From NCBI RefSeq assembly GCF_000166415.1, contig NC_014654.1:2356001-2420000 (forward strand): 64,000 nt of DNA, read 5' to 3'. A model generated the notes under the pieces. The model searched no databases. It was not told where the DNA came from and saw only the letters and a program-made list of their open reading frames with translations. The position numbers were made by a program, and so were the translations under genes. The DNA is from Halanaerobium hydrogeniformans (GTDB taxonomy: Bacteria; Bacillota; Halanaerobiia; Halanaerobiales; Halanaerobiaceae). Below are positions 51,083-60,444 of the stretch, piece after piece (positions within the stretch are counted from its first letter, which is position 1; each line of letters begins with the position of its first letter).

Positions 51083-52183
51083 TTAGCTTTGATTTAATAT
51101 TTTCTTTAAATTATTAATTAAAAGCTCATTATTTTTACGGTCTTTTATAGCAATCCGAATATAATCATCTTCTAAACCATTATAACTATCACAATTTCTG
51201 ATCATTATTTTTGATTCTAATAATTTATTCTGCAATTTTTTTGCACTAAGTCCTGTCTCACTAATATCTATAAATATGAAATTAGCATTTGCCTTAAAAA
51301 CTTTTAAATCCTCAATTTGCTGCAGATTCGAATATAGGTAGTTTTTTTCTGCAGCTATTTTTTTAAAACTTTTTTCAAGGTATTGTTCAATCTCTTTTCT
51401 TTCTGTAAAAATAATTTCAGCAGCCAGTTGAGCAAAGTAATTAACAGACCAGGGATCTCTATTTTTTTCTAAGTCTATACTTATATCCTCTGCTGCCAGA
51501 GTATATCCCAAGCGCAAACCGGGTAAAGCAAATAATTTAGTCAGCGAACGCATAATAATCAAGTTAGAATACTTATCTAAAAGTTTTAAAGCTGTATAAT
51601 CTTCAGCAGCCGAAAGAAAGTCTATAAAAGCTTCATCAAGCACAAATAAAATATCTTTAGCACTGGCTGCAGCAAGTATCTCTTCAATTTTATTTAAATT
51701 TAACAAAGCACCAGTTGGATTATTTGGATTACAGATAAAGATTAAATCTATGTCTTCAGAAAGCTCTGCAATAACTTTTGTGCTGTCAATTTTAAAATCA
51801 TTTTCTTTTTTAAGCTTAAAATGACATACTTCTGCACCTATGCTTTTTGCAGCTAGTTCATATTCAGAAAATGTAGGATCTACAACCATAACTTTTTTTG
51901 GTTTTAGCACTTTTGTAATCTGATAAATTAGTTCTGATGCTCCACTGCCAACTGTAACACTCTGTTTACTAAGCTGATGATGCTCAGCAATTAATTTTTT
52001 AATTCTTTTGGCATTAGCTTCAGGATAATTTTCAATTCCTTTAACATTTCTTTTTATTTCGTCTAAGATAATTTCTGGAGGCCCCAAAAAATTTATGTTT
52101 GCACTAAAATCAATTAATTCTTCAGGTTCAAACCCACTCTTTTTTGCAGCTTTGATTAAGTTTCCTCCATGAAGATGTTCCAT
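51083..52183 (-). CDS. cobD: L-threonine-O-3-phosphate decarboxylase (CobD)
   Basis: PLP enzyme that yields (R)-1-aminopropan-2-ol phosphate for the cobalamin side chain. 366 residues: HGGNLIKAAKKSG at the start, FSANINFLGPP near 28, CNPNNPTGALL near 151, and the PLP lysine in RSLTKLFALPGLRLGY near 212. It resembles histidinol-phosphate aminotransferases, but HGGN at the N-terminus and operon context favour CobD. The ATG at 52183 lies inside pduX: the two genes overlap by 56 bp, in different frames. Confidence 0.9.
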   Translation of the reverse strand: MEHLHGGNLIKAAKKSGFEPEELIDFSANINFLGPPEIILDEIKRNVKGIENYPEANAKRIKKLIAEHHQLSKQSVTVGSGASELIYQITKVLKPKKVMVVDPTFSEYELAAKSIGAEVCHFKLKKENDFKIDSTKVIAELSEDIDLIFICNPNNPTGALLNLNKIEEILAAASAKDILFVLDEAFIDFLSAAEDYTALKLLDKYSNLIIMRSLTKLFALPGLRLGYTLAAEDISIDLEKNRDPWSVNYFAQLAAEIIFTERKEIEQYLEKSFKKIAAEKNYLYSNLQQIEDLKVFKANANFIFIDISETGLSAKKLQNKLLESKIMIRNCDSYNGLEDDYIRIAIKDRKNNELLINNLKKILNQS

Positions 52184-53063
52184 TATCAACCCTCATTTCT
52201 ATACCACCTGAAATCAGTTTAACTCTATTTAAAAATTTTAGTTCAGGTAAATTTTCTTTTATTTCTAATAATAGTTCTGTTTCTATAAAATTCTTTGCAA
52301 CCAGAATTCCAATCAATGTTCCGCTGTGAGCAATATTAACCCCATATATCCCCTCTTTTTGATCAGTTATTTCAACTAATTTTGCAAGACTCTTTTTGGG
52401 GAGAATATGCTGATGGGCAAAACTGCTTAATGTTGACGCTTTACCTATCAATCTACAATCTTCTTCTCTAATTCCTTTTTTAAGAATAGAAAGAGCTTTT
52501 TTTATTATATCTTCTTTGTTTTTATTTAAAAAAGCAAGTTTTTTGTTTTTATTAAATTTTAGAGAGTCTACCAACCCTGGTTCTTTAAAAAGCATTATAT
52601 CCATTTCCGGTGCTTCCCCTAAATATTCAGCATCTTTACCACTGCGGTGATTAAAGATATGAAGACCATCAAGAAATACACTGTCACTAGGCTCAATTTT
52701 AATCGCAATATTTGTTAATAAATTTATATCTATTTCTCCCTTTAGCAAAATCATTATCGCTGCGAGAGAAGCCGTAATATCAGCTGTAGAAGAAGCCATT
52801 CCAGCAGCATTTATTAAATCTGTGTTAATATCTATTTTTATTCCTTTTTTGGGTAGTTCATACTTTTTTAATAAAAGCTCTACAGCTTGTTGGGTTCTAG
52901 GTGCATATTTATTTATTTTTATATTTTCAATTGTCTGATCAAAATGAACATTAACCCGACTGTATAGATTAATTGGACAGGATACTAAAAAATCATTGCC
53001 ATCGATACTGCCTTGAATAAGTTCTCCACAGCTGCCTGGAACTCTAACTCTTACTCCTTGCAC
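52128..53063 (-). CDS. pduX: L-threonine kinase, PduX-like (GHMP family)
   Basis: Phosphorylates threonine to supply CobD. A 311-residue GHMP kinase with VPGSCGELIQGSIDGNDFLV at the N-terminus, the glycine/serine-rich ATP loop NAAGMASSTADITASLAA near residue 88, IEPSDSVFLDGLHIF near 122 and a C-terminal GVNIAHSGTLIGIL motif. It begins at a GTG with AGGAG 7 bases upstream. Co-location with cobD supports the threonine-kinase role over other GHMP functions. Confidence 0.88.
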   Translation of the reverse strand: MQGVRVRVPGSCGELIQGSIDGNDFLVSCPINLYSRVNVHFDQTIENIKINKYAPRTQQAVELLLKKYELPKKGIKIDINTDLINAAGMASSTADITASLAAIMILLKGEIDINLLTNIAIKIEPSDSVFLDGLHIFNHRSGKDAEYLGEAPEMDIMLFKEPGLVDSLKFNKNKKLAFLNKNKEDIIKKALSILKKGIREEDCRLIGKASTLSSFAHQHILPKKSLAKLVEITDQKEGIYGVNIAHSGTLIGILVAKNFIETELLLEIKENLPELKFLNRVKLISGGIEMRVDNGTSSWRKLNQSCKKEWV

Positions 53064-53132
53064 AGAAAATCTCCTTTCTGCTTAAAAATACTGATTTTAA
53101 TTTAATGATGATTTAGAGTTATACTTAAAATA

Positions 53133-54098
53133 TTATAATATCAATAGCTGAATTCCTGTTTTTACAATTGCTGAAACAGCTATGAATATCAAAACTGAAA
53201 AATAGATTAATTTATTCATTCTTAAAATATCATTAATCTCAAATTCTTTAATTTTGTCTCCCAGATAAGCTCTAAAACTTTGTTCTCCCTGATAATAATT
53301 ATAGCCACCAAATCTTAAAGAAAGTGCTCCTGCTGCAGCCGCCTCGGGATAACCAGCATTTGGGCTGGGATGTTTTCCTGCATCTCTTCTCATAATCTTA
53401 AATGCGGCTCGAAAATCATAGGCAAAGATAATAGAAGCCGCTATAAAACTAAACCCGGTTATTCTAGCTGGAAAATAATTAAATAAGTCATCTAATTTAG
53501 CAGCAGCTCTACCAAAATTAATATATTTCTCGTTTTTGTAACCGAGCATAGAATCAAGAGTGTTAACAGCTTTATAGCTTACCGCAAGTGGAGTTCCTCC
53601 TATGAGATAAAAAAACATTGGAGCTATAATACCATCAGAAGTGTTTTCTGCTAAACTCTCTAAAGCAGCTCTTATAACATCTTCTCTACTTGAACTGCTG
53701 CAGTCTCTACCTACTATCATATTAACCTTTTTCCTGGCAGTTTTTAAGTCATCCTCTTTTAAGGCAGAATATACTTTTTTACCTGAATCAACAAGTCCTT
53801 TTAATGCTAAACAGGAACTTAAAAGCAATAAATTAACGATGTAGGCAAAATAATAATTTAAGAACAAAGCTCCCCTGATAATCAAAGCAGTTATGATATA
53901 GCTGCTAGTAATTACAATAATCACCAGAATCAATCCCCAAATTTTTTGGGTTTTTTTGCTTTGATTATTTTTTCTTAGTTTATTTTCCAAAAATTTTATA
54001 AGATTACCTATTAAAACAACCGGGTGTGGTAAAAAACTCGGATCAGAAATAATAAGATCAATAATTAGGGCTGCAATTAATAAATATATAGAGCCCAT
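53133..54098 (-). CDS. cbiB: Adenosylcobinamide-phosphate synthase CbiB
   Basis: Attaches the aminopropanol (phosphate) arm to adenosylcobyric acid. A 321-residue membrane protein with DPSFLPHPVVLIGNLI near residue 20, ESLAENTSDGIIAPMFFYLIGG near 150 (in parts), YKAVNTLDSMLGYKNEKY near 178 and KHPSPNAGYPEAAAAGAL near 245. The ATG at 54098 has GGGAGG 7 bases upstream. 2 bp separate it from cbiA. Confidence 0.95.
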   Translation of the reverse strand: MGSIYLLIAALIIDLIISDPSFLPHPVVLIGNLIKFLENKLRKNNQSKKTQKIWGLILVIIVITSSYIITALIIRGALFLNYYFAYIVNLLLLSSCLALKGLVDSGKKVYSALKEDDLKTARKKVNMIVGRDCSSSSREDVIRAALESLAENTSDGIIAPMFFYLIGGTPLAVSYKAVNTLDSMLGYKNEKYINFGRAAAKLDDLFNYFPARITGFSFIAASIIFAYDFRAAFKIMRRDAGKHPSPNAGYPEAAAAGALSLRFGGYNYYQGEQSFRAYLGDKIKEFEINDILRMNKLIYFSVLIFIAVSAIVKTGIQLLIL

Positions 54099-54100
54099 TT

Positions 54101-55525
54101 TCAAACCTCCCGCTTCTGCTTATATTTAACTGCACTCTGCAGAATATTTTCAACAATTTTAGGATTGGAAGCAAAATGCAAATGAAGATAAGAAGCCAAG
54201 ACATTGTCATTTACACTGTAACCACCTTTTGAAGCTTTATATTGATAATTTAATTCCTGTTCATTGATAGGGCCAGATATTTTTGAATAATGAAAAACAT
54301 GTCCTCTAGCTTTTTCACCTTTTTTAAATAATATATTATCACTAATTGATTCAATCTCTCTATAGCCCATTTCCTGCAGACTATCTTCCATTTCAACCTC
54401 TAAAGGGAGAATTGAAGTCATAGCATAGCTTTTCCCATTAAAGTTTTTGATACTACTGCATAAATACATCAAACCACCACATTCAGCATAAAGCGGCAGA
54501 CCAGAATTAACTTTTGAAAGTAAATCTTTTTTAAAAGCTGAATTTGCTGAAAGCTCTTCTAAAAAACTTTCGGGAAAACCACCACCCAGATAAAGAAAAT
54601 CAACTTCGACTAAGCTTTTATCGGTAATAGGGCTAAAATATATTATTTCTGCACCAGCAGCTTTTAACATATCTAGATTGCTTTGATAATAAAAATTAAA
54701 TGCCTGATCATATGCAACACCGATTTTTATTTCATTTTCTAATACCCTATTTTTGAAATCATCAGAAATAAAGGACATATCAGAATTTACTGTAGTGATA
54801 TTTTGCTTCTTTAATTCTGCTAAAGTTAAATTTTTTGCTGAAGAGGCTAAAAGCTTTATCCTCTCAAGATCAATATATTCTTCAATCAAAGAGCTTAATT
54901 TTTCGCCATAATCAATAACTCCACTGCTTTCGCCAGCTGGAACTAAACCCAGATGTCTTTCGGGAAGTTCAATTTCTATATTACGGGGCAGATAGCCAAG
55001 CACTTCAACTCCGACTTTCTCAGCTTCAACTGCTTCTTTTAGTAATTTATAGTGGCGTTTGCTGCTTATATTGTTGATGATTACACCTTTTAAATTCAAT
55101 TCAGAATCATAATTTTTATAACCGTAAACAACAGCTGCAGCACTTTGAGCCAATTTTCCTGCATCTATAACCAGTACAACAGGGGTCTCAAGTATTTTGG
55201 CAATTTCAGCTGAACTGCTCACAGAATCAGCACCCTTACCATCATATAATCCCATAACACCTTCAATTATAGAGATATCAGCTTCTGCTGATTTTTTTAA
55301 AAAGATTTCTTTTACACCTTTTCTGCCTAAAAAATAACTGTCAAGATTATAAGAATTATTTTCACACATTATGGTATGGAAACCAGGATCAATATAATCT
55401 GGCCCTACTTTAAAGGGCTGAACATTGAGACCTCTGTTTTTTAATGCTCTCATAATACCCAGAGAAATAGTTGTTTTGCCGACTCCACTTCTGCTGCCTG
55501 CTATCAACAGCCTGTTTCTATTCAT
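54101..55525 (-). CDS. cbiA: Cobyrinic acid a,c-diamide synthase CbiA
   Basis: ATP- and glutamine-dependent amidation of cobyrinate side chains a and c. 474 residues: the dethiobiotin-synthetase-like N-domain starts IAGSRSGVGKTTISLGIM, with VGPDYIDPGFH near 48 and EGVMGLYDGKG near 88. The C-terminal class I amidotransferase domain has LPLYAECGGLMYL (nucleophile Cys) near 338 and a histidine in SYLHLHFASNP. The start at 55525 has GAGGAGG 9 bases upstream and overlaps cbiG by 8 bp. Confidence 0.95.
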   Translation of the reverse strand: MNRNRLLIAGSRSGVGKTTISLGIMRALKNRGLNVQPFKVGPDYIDPGFHTIMCENNSYNLDSYFLGRKGVKEIFLKKSAEADISIIEGVMGLYDGKGADSVSSSAEIAKILETPVVLVIDAGKLAQSAAAVVYGYKNYDSELNLKGVIINNISSKRHYKLLKEAVEAEKVGVEVLGYLPRNIEIELPERHLGLVPAGESSGVIDYGEKLSSLIEEYIDLERIKLLASSAKNLTLAELKKQNITTVNSDMSFISDDFKNRVLENEIKIGVAYDQAFNFYYQSNLDMLKAAGAEIIYFSPITDKSLVEVDFLYLGGGFPESFLEELSANSAFKKDLLSKVNSGLPLYAECGGLMYLCSSIKNFNGKSYAMTSILPLEVEMEDSLQEMGYREIESISDNILFKKGEKARGHVFHYSKISGPINEQELNYQYKASKGGYSVNDNVLASYLHLHFASNPKIVENILQSAVKYKQKREV

Positions 55526-56630
55526 TACCGAATTCCTCCTCAAATACTGCAAGTGTAATCCCTGAAAACTTTCTCTTATCCATAATTAAATTTCCTTTTC
55601 CAGAGCTTAATATTGCTGCAGGTGCTGCTGCTGCAGCAATACCTGTTATTTTTTTTACGAATTTAGATTTTTCGATATTTAAATCTGCTTCTATTTTTTC
55701 AATTTCAGTTCTATCAACTATCTCAATATCTAATTTATTTTTTTCTGCAAAATCGAGAATACCCTTTTCGTCTTTTTTAAGATCAATAGTGGCAATTTTT
55801 TTAATGCTTTTTTTGTGAAGCTTTAATTCCTGTAATAAATCATCTACAGCTTCAGTGATTTTAAGTTCAGGTACATTTTTTCTGCAGCCAATACCAATAA
55901 TAATATTTTGAGGAATCAACTGTAATTCATCTTTTTGCAGCTTGAGCTTTTCATTAGAGATGACTACACTAAACTCTGCCTCCTGGCAACTATTATTCAT
56001 TTTATTTTTTTTATTTCTGCAGTCCTTTTTTTCTCTTAACTTAAGCGGAACAATATTTATCTGCTCATTAGTTTCAATTTCTAATTGATAATCAGTAAAT
56101 ATATTTAACTTCTTTCCATTTACAAGAGCAGCATTGGCATATTTAAGCCTGGTAAATGGTTGGATTTCACAACCGATTCTTTGAGCAAGCAAATCGATTG
56201 CTTCTAAATTATGGCAGTCTGTCGCAGTTGTTATTACTGCATTAGCTCCTATTTTTTGAGCAATATCTAAACTTAATTTATTTGCCCCACCTAAATGGCC
56301 AGAAAGTGTACTGATGACATTATTGCCTTTTTCATCAATTGTGACAACAGCAGGATCGCTTTTTTTACTCTGCAAATGGGGAGCTATCATCCTTATAACT
56401 ATCCCAAGTGCCATTACAAAAACAAGCCCATCATAGCTTTTAAAAAGTTCTGCCGTTAAATCCTGAAGTGAACTATAATAATTGTAATTTCCACTCTTTT
56501 CTTTCATTTTTTCAGGTAGATAAATTTCAATACCATCCATTTTTTTTAGCAGGTTAAGCGCTAAGTTTTTTCCACCTGAAGTTAAGGCAATAATGGCTAT
56601 TTTAGTTTCAGCTTTATTGAGCTGCCCCAT
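55518..56630 (-). CDS. cbiG: Cobalt-precorrin-5A hydrolase CbiG
   Basis: Opens the delta-lactone and releases acetaldehyde, a step unique to the anaerobic pathway. 370 residues with an N-terminal domain (FVMALGIVIRMIAPHLQSKK near residue 92), the central ISTLSGHLGGANKLSLDIA near 110 and TTATDCHN near 135, then a C-terminal CobE/GbiG domain with IIGIGCRKNVPELKITEAV near 249. The GGAGG ribosome site and ATG start are clear. Confidence 0.93.
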   Translation of the reverse strand: MGQLNKAETKIAIIALTSGGKNLALNLLKKMDGIEIYLPEKMKEKSGNYNYYSSLQDLTAELFKSYDGLVFVMALGIVIRMIAPHLQSKKSDPAVVTIDEKGNNVISTLSGHLGGANKLSLDIAQKIGANAVITTATDCHNLEAIDLLAQRIGCEIQPFTRLKYANAALVNGKKLNIFTDYQLEIETNEQINIVPLKLREKKDCRNKKNKMNNSCQEAEFSVVISNEKLKLQKDELQLIPQNIIIGIGCRKNVPELKITEAVDDLLQELKLHKKSIKKIATIDLKKDEKGILDFAEKNKLDIEIVDRTEIEKIEADLNIEKSKFVKKITGIAAAAAPAAILSSGKGNLIMDKRKFSGITLAVFEEEFGNE

Positions 56631-56643
56631 CAGCTACACCTCC

Positions 56644-57411
56644 TTAATTATTTTTAAGATACTCGATTAAATTATTAATCTCTTCGAATTTTTGTGGATA
56701 AAGAATTTCTGGCCTTTCGATAATTATAATTGGTATATTAAGTTCAAGGGCTGCTTCAATTTTTGTTTTCAGGCCACCCCTATTTCCACTGGCTTTAGTA
56801 ACCAGCACATCTGCTTTATATTCTTTAAACATGGCCTGATTAAATTCTCTACTAAAAGGCCCCTGTAAAGCAGCTATATTAGCAGGAGTTAATCCTAATT
56901 TTATTAATTTCTTAAGGAACTTTTCAGCTGGCAGTATTCTAAAAAAAAGTCTTTCCGTAAAATTATCAATATTCTCTACAAAGATATCTGCAGTTTTAGA
57001 ACCTGTGCTTAAAAAAATCCTATGAAATTTATCAGCCTCCTCAGCAGCTTCCAGATAATTTTTTACTTTTATCAAAGCTTTATCTGGATAGATGCTTAAA
57101 TCAAGGCTTTTCCTTTCATAACGCAAATATACTATCTCGCTTTTTTCTGCAGCTAAAATTGCATTTCTGGACAGCTCTTCAGCAAAAGGGTGGCTGGCAT
57201 CGATTATGTATTTGATAGCATGTTCATTTATGAAATCCTGCATTTCAGCTTCACTTAATCTTTTTCTGATAGCTTTGACTGCAAATTTTTCATCCAGTAG
57301 CTTTTTACCATAATCAGTAGCTGCAGTTGCGATTATATTAATATCGATATTCTCTTTTAATTTTTCAATCAGCCGATAACTGTCTGAAGTACCAGCAAGT
57401 ATCCAGATCAT
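56644..57411 (-). CDS. cbiJ: Precorrin-6x reductase CbiJ
   Basis: NAD(P)H-dependent reduction of the corrin ring (cobalt-precorrin-6A). 255 residues: WILAGTSDSYRLIEKL at the N-terminus, YIIDASHPFAEELSRNA near residue 68, YLRYERK near 95, FLSTGSKT near 132, LQGPFSREFN near 184 and VTKASGNRGGLKTKI near 206. Start overlaps the cbiH stop by 4 bp. Confidence 0.93.
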   Translation of the reverse strand: MIWILAGTSDSYRLIEKLKENIDINIIATAATDYGKKLLDEKFAVKAIRKRLSEAEMQDFINEHAIKYIIDASHPFAEELSRNAILAAEKSEIVYLRYERKSLDLSIYPDKALIKVKNYLEAAEEADKFHRIFLSTGSKTADIFVENIDNFTERLFFRILPAEKFLKKLIKLGLTPANIAALQGPFSREFNQAMFKEYKADVLVTKASGNRGGLKTKIEAALELNIPIIIIERPEILYPQKFEEINNLIEYLKNN

Positions 57412-58151
57412 ATTTTATAACCTCTTGGTGTAATTATTTTATTAGCTGCAACATAGGTATTTGAATTACCAATTATAACTGTTGTCAGCATATCAACTTT
57501 TTCTAAAGGTAGCTCACTAAGGGTTGTAATCATAAGTTCTTCTCCATCTCTGCCTACACTTTTTACAATACCAACCGGTGTGTCTGGACTCCTATGTTTA
57601 AGGAAAATTTTCTGTGTTTCTTGCAGCTGCATTTTTCTTCTGCTGCTACGAGGATTATAAAGGGTGGTAATAAAATCTGCTTCTGCAGCAGCCTTTAGTC
57701 TTTTTTTTATCTGATCCCAGGGAGTTAAAATATCACTTAAACTTATCACAACATAATCATGCATCAGGGGAGCACCCAACACAGCAGCTGCAGCATTTGC
57801 AGCAGTTATACCTGCTATTACTTCAACCTCAATTGCAATATCATTTTTTGCAATCAGTTCAAATGCCGGTCCTGCCATTCCATAGACTCCAGCATCACCA
57901 CTACTGATAAGAGCTACCTTTTTACCTGCAGCAGCCAGCCCAACAGCTTTTTCGACTCTTTCCATCTCTTTTCTCATTCCAGTAGAATAAAGCTGCTGTT
58001 TTTCTCTTGTTAGCTCTTTTATACATTCAATATATTTTTTGTAACCAACAATAACATCTACTTCATTTAATACTTGATAAGCCTTGCGGCTAATATCTGC
58101 TAAATTACCCGGTCCAATTCCAATTATATATAAGTCTTTATTTAACTGCAT
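57408..58151 (-). CDS. cbiH: Cobalt-factor III / precorrin-3B C17-methyltransferase CbiH
   Basis: SAM-dependent C17 methylation with ring contraction. 247 residues of the tetrapyrrole methylase fold: YIIGIGPGNLADISRKA at the N-terminus, VALISSGDAGVYGMAGPAFEL near residue 79 (in parts), VIAGITAANAAAAVLGAPLMHDY near 112 and LYNPRSSRRKMQL near 162. GTPE-type SAM loops are intact. Single-domain form, not fused to CbiG as in some Firmicutes. Confidence 0.93.
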   Translation of the reverse strand: MQLNKDLYIIGIGPGNLADISRKAYQVLNEVDVIVGYKKYIECIKELTREKQQLYSTGMRKEMERVEKAVGLAAAGKKVALISSGDAGVYGMAGPAFELIAKNDIAIEVEVIAGITAANAAAAVLGAPLMHDYVVISLSDILTPWDQIKKRLKAAAEADFITTLYNPRSSRRKMQLQETQKIFLKHRSPDTPVGIVKSVGRDGEELMITTLSELPLEKVDMLTTVIIGNSNTYVAANKIITPRGYKI

Positions 58152-58188
58152 TTAATCATCCTCTCTGCTAGCAACACTTTAAAAAATA

Positions 58189-59718
58189 TCATTCTGAAAG
58201 TAATTTATTTAACTTTTCTGTATACTTGTTTTGTACTCCATCATATTCTCCGAGGCCTTTAAGTTGTATTTCTACCTCATAACCTGCGTTTTCTAAAATA
58301 TTTTTCCAGCTATCATTAGCTTCTCCAGCCATATCATTTTGCGCATGATCTCCAGCTACAAGCATGAGAGGAGCAAGCTTTACTTTGTTGTAATTCTTTT
58401 TCTCAAGTTGTTCAATCACTACCTCTATCTCAGGGTAACCTTCTACAGCTCCAACATAATAATTTTCCATACCTCTTTCTTTTAAAACATAATCTAGGGC
58501 AGCATAATCTGAATTAGCCGCATGAGAACTGCCATGTCCCATTAATACAACAGCCTGGTCTGGCTGAACATTTTCTATTTCATTTTTTAGTATTTCTGCT
58601 AGCTCAAAATAATCATCAGTTTTAGATAAAAGAGCATTTCCCCATTTCAATGTTCTAAAATTATTTTTAAAAGTTTTTACAGTCCGAATAAGCTCATGTA
58701 GTTCACTGCCATTAATAATATGAAGTGGTTGAACAACTACTTCCTGATAGCCTTCTTCATACAATTTTTTTAAAGCGATCTCAGGATTATCAATTATTAT
58801 TTCATCCCTTTTTTGCAATTTATTAATGATCATCTGGGAAGTAAAAGCCCTTTTTAGATCATATTCTGGAAACCGTTTTGCTATTTTTCTTTCACATGCC
58901 TGAATAGTTTTTTCTCTTGTTTCATGATAACTTGTACCAAAACTAACTACCAGAATAGCTTTTTTTTCAGCTCCTGCAGATCTATACTCATGGGCAAAGT
59001 TTTTATCATATAGTTTTGATTTTGCATATTCTGGGTCTAAAAAATCTCCAACCATAATTAAAGCAGTTTTTTTAATACCTGCTGATTTTACTTTGTAAGC
59101 AATATCTGCTAAAGTGCCACGAATAATCGATTCATCAGGCCAGGAAGCTTTGGCAACAACGGCAGCAGGAGTATCGTGAGTATATCCTTCTAAAAGTTCA
59201 GCAACCACTTCTTCTATCATCTGCACACTCAAAAAAACAGCCATTGATGCCTGATGTTCAGCAAGTCGAGAAAGCTTTTCTTTTTCAGGTACAGGGGTTC
59301 TTCCAGCCTGTCTGCTGAGAATTACTGTCTGTGATACCTCCGGTAGAGTAAGCTCTGCAGATAATGCTGCTGCTGCTGCAAGAAAGGAACTAACACCTGG
59401 GATTATCTGATAATCTATATTGTTTTTCTCTAATAAATCTATCTGCTCTTTAATTGCTCCATAAATGGAAGGATCTCCGGTATGTATTCTGGCCACATTT
59501 TTATTTTCAGCAGCTGCTTTTTTTATTATCGAAATCACTTCTTCAAGACTTAAAGAAGCACTATTATGAATATCTGCTTCAGGATTATACTCTAAAATTT
59601 CAGGATTAACCAGAGAACCAGCATAAATTATAATCTGAGAATCTTCTACCGCCTTTTTACCCTTAATTGTTATTAATTCGGGGTCACCCGCTCCTGCACC
59701 AATAAAATATACTTTCAT
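58189..59718 (-). CDS. cbiF: Fusion protein: cobalt-precorrin-4 C11-methyltransferase (CbiF) + anaerobic cobalt chelatase (CbiK)
   Basis: One 509-residue frame with two complete enzymes. Residues 1 to about 245 are CbiF: VYFIGAGAGDPELITIKG, IIYAGSLVNPEIL, HTGDPSIYGAIKEQ near 81 and PGVSSFLAAAAALSAELTLP near 104. Residues about 250-509 are CbiK: ILVVSFGTSYHETREKTIQA near 253, metal-site His in VVQPLHIINGSE near 345, VLMGHGSS near 408, and the second His in LAPLMLVAGDHAQNDMAG near 465. CbiK inserts Co2+ into sirohydrochlorin; CbiF acts four steps later. The frame is continuous with no internal start signal that would uncouple the halves. It starts 1 bp before the cbiL stop. Confidence 0.92.
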   Translation of the reverse strand: MKVYFIGAGAGDPELITIKGKKAVEDSQIIIYAGSLVNPEILEYNPEADIHNSASLSLEEVISIIKKAAAENKNVARIHTGDPSIYGAIKEQIDLLEKNNIDYQIIPGVSSFLAAAAALSAELTLPEVSQTVILSRQAGRTPVPEKEKLSRLAEHQASMAVFLSVQMIEEVVAELLEGYTHDTPAAVVAKASWPDESIIRGTLADIAYKVKSAGIKKTALIMVGDFLDPEYAKSKLYDKNFAHEYRSAGAEKKAILVVSFGTSYHETREKTIQACERKIAKRFPEYDLKRAFTSQMIINKLQKRDEIIIDNPEIALKKLYEEGYQEVVVQPLHIINGSELHELIRTVKTFKNNFRTLKWGNALLSKTDDYFELAEILKNEIENVQPDQAVVLMGHGSSHAANSDYAALDYVLKERGMENYYVGAVEGYPEIEVVIEQLEKKNYNKVKLAPLMLVAGDHAQNDMAGEANDSWKNILENAGYEVEIQLKGLGEYDGVQNKYTEKLNKLLSE

Positions 59719-60444
59719 CTAAATCCCCTTCCTTTTGACAATCATTAAAGTTAAATAGTCAATTTCCTCATTATTTAGTACTTCTATATTAGTTGTGTAT
59801 TTTTCTTCTTTTAAACCACATTTGCTGCCAATAAGCACTTTGTCTTTTAAATTAAGTTTCTGCAAAACCGGATAAACTTTAGCAAAATTTCTGCTTAATT
59901 TTAAGATAACTACTGTATCAAAAATCGAAAATATTTTTTCAAGCTGTACCTCATCTTTTAGATTAGAAATTATAGCTATATTTTCCTTTCCTTCAGCAAG
60001 AGGCAGATTTTGAGCAGATGTACAGGCTGCTATAGAATTGATACCAGGAATTGTATTTATTTCTACTCCAGGCTGCCATTTTTGAATTTTTTTCATTATA
60101 TAAGTATAAGTGCTGTATAAAAAGGGATCTCCAAGGGTTATAAAAGCTACTTGATTATCCTCTGTTAATTTTTCATTAATTCTCTTAGCTGCTTTTAAAC
60201 GTGATTCTTTTAATTTTTTAAGGTCTTTTGCCATTTCAAAATTTAAATTTATAACTTTATTTTCTTTTTGCAGCAGAGAATCTTCAAATAAAGTATCAAT
60301 AATATTTAAAGCATTACTCTCTGTGCTTGCAGCAGAAACAGGAGTAAATATGTAATCAACTTTTTTTAAAGTTTCTAGAGCTTTTAGAGTCAATAATTTT
60401 GGATCACCAGCTCCAACGCCAATTCCGTACAGTTTTGCAGACAT
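59719..60444 (-). CDS. cbiL: Cobalt-factor II C20-methyltransferase CbiL
   Basis: SAM-dependent C20 methylation of cobalt-factor II. 241 residues: YGIGVGAGDPKLLTLKALE at the N-terminus, the YIFTPVSA segment characteristic of CbiL/CobI near residue 31, ITLGDPFLYSTYTYIMKK near 102 and IPGINSIAACTSAQNLPLAEG near 135 (in parts). It abuts cbiF/K downstream and overlaps cbiT upstream by one base. Confidence 0.94.
   Translation of the reverse strand: MSAKLYGIGVGAGDPKLLTLKALETLKKVDYIFTPVSAASTESNALNIIDTLFEDSLLQKENKVINLNFEMAKDLKKLKESRLKAAKRINEKLTEDNQVAFITLGDPFLYSTYTYIMKKIQKWQPGVEINTIPGINSIAACTSAQNLPLAEGKENIAIISNLKDEVQLEKIFSIFDTVVILKLSRNFAKVYPVLQKLNLKDKVLIGSKCGLKEEKYTTNIEVLNNEEIDYLTLMIVKRKGI

Noticed and set aside
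51063-51085. Pentanucleotide repeat (CTAAA) between cobD and cobT as a phase-variable tract
   Set aside because: Only about four units, outside any promoter element or reading frame that would be switched.
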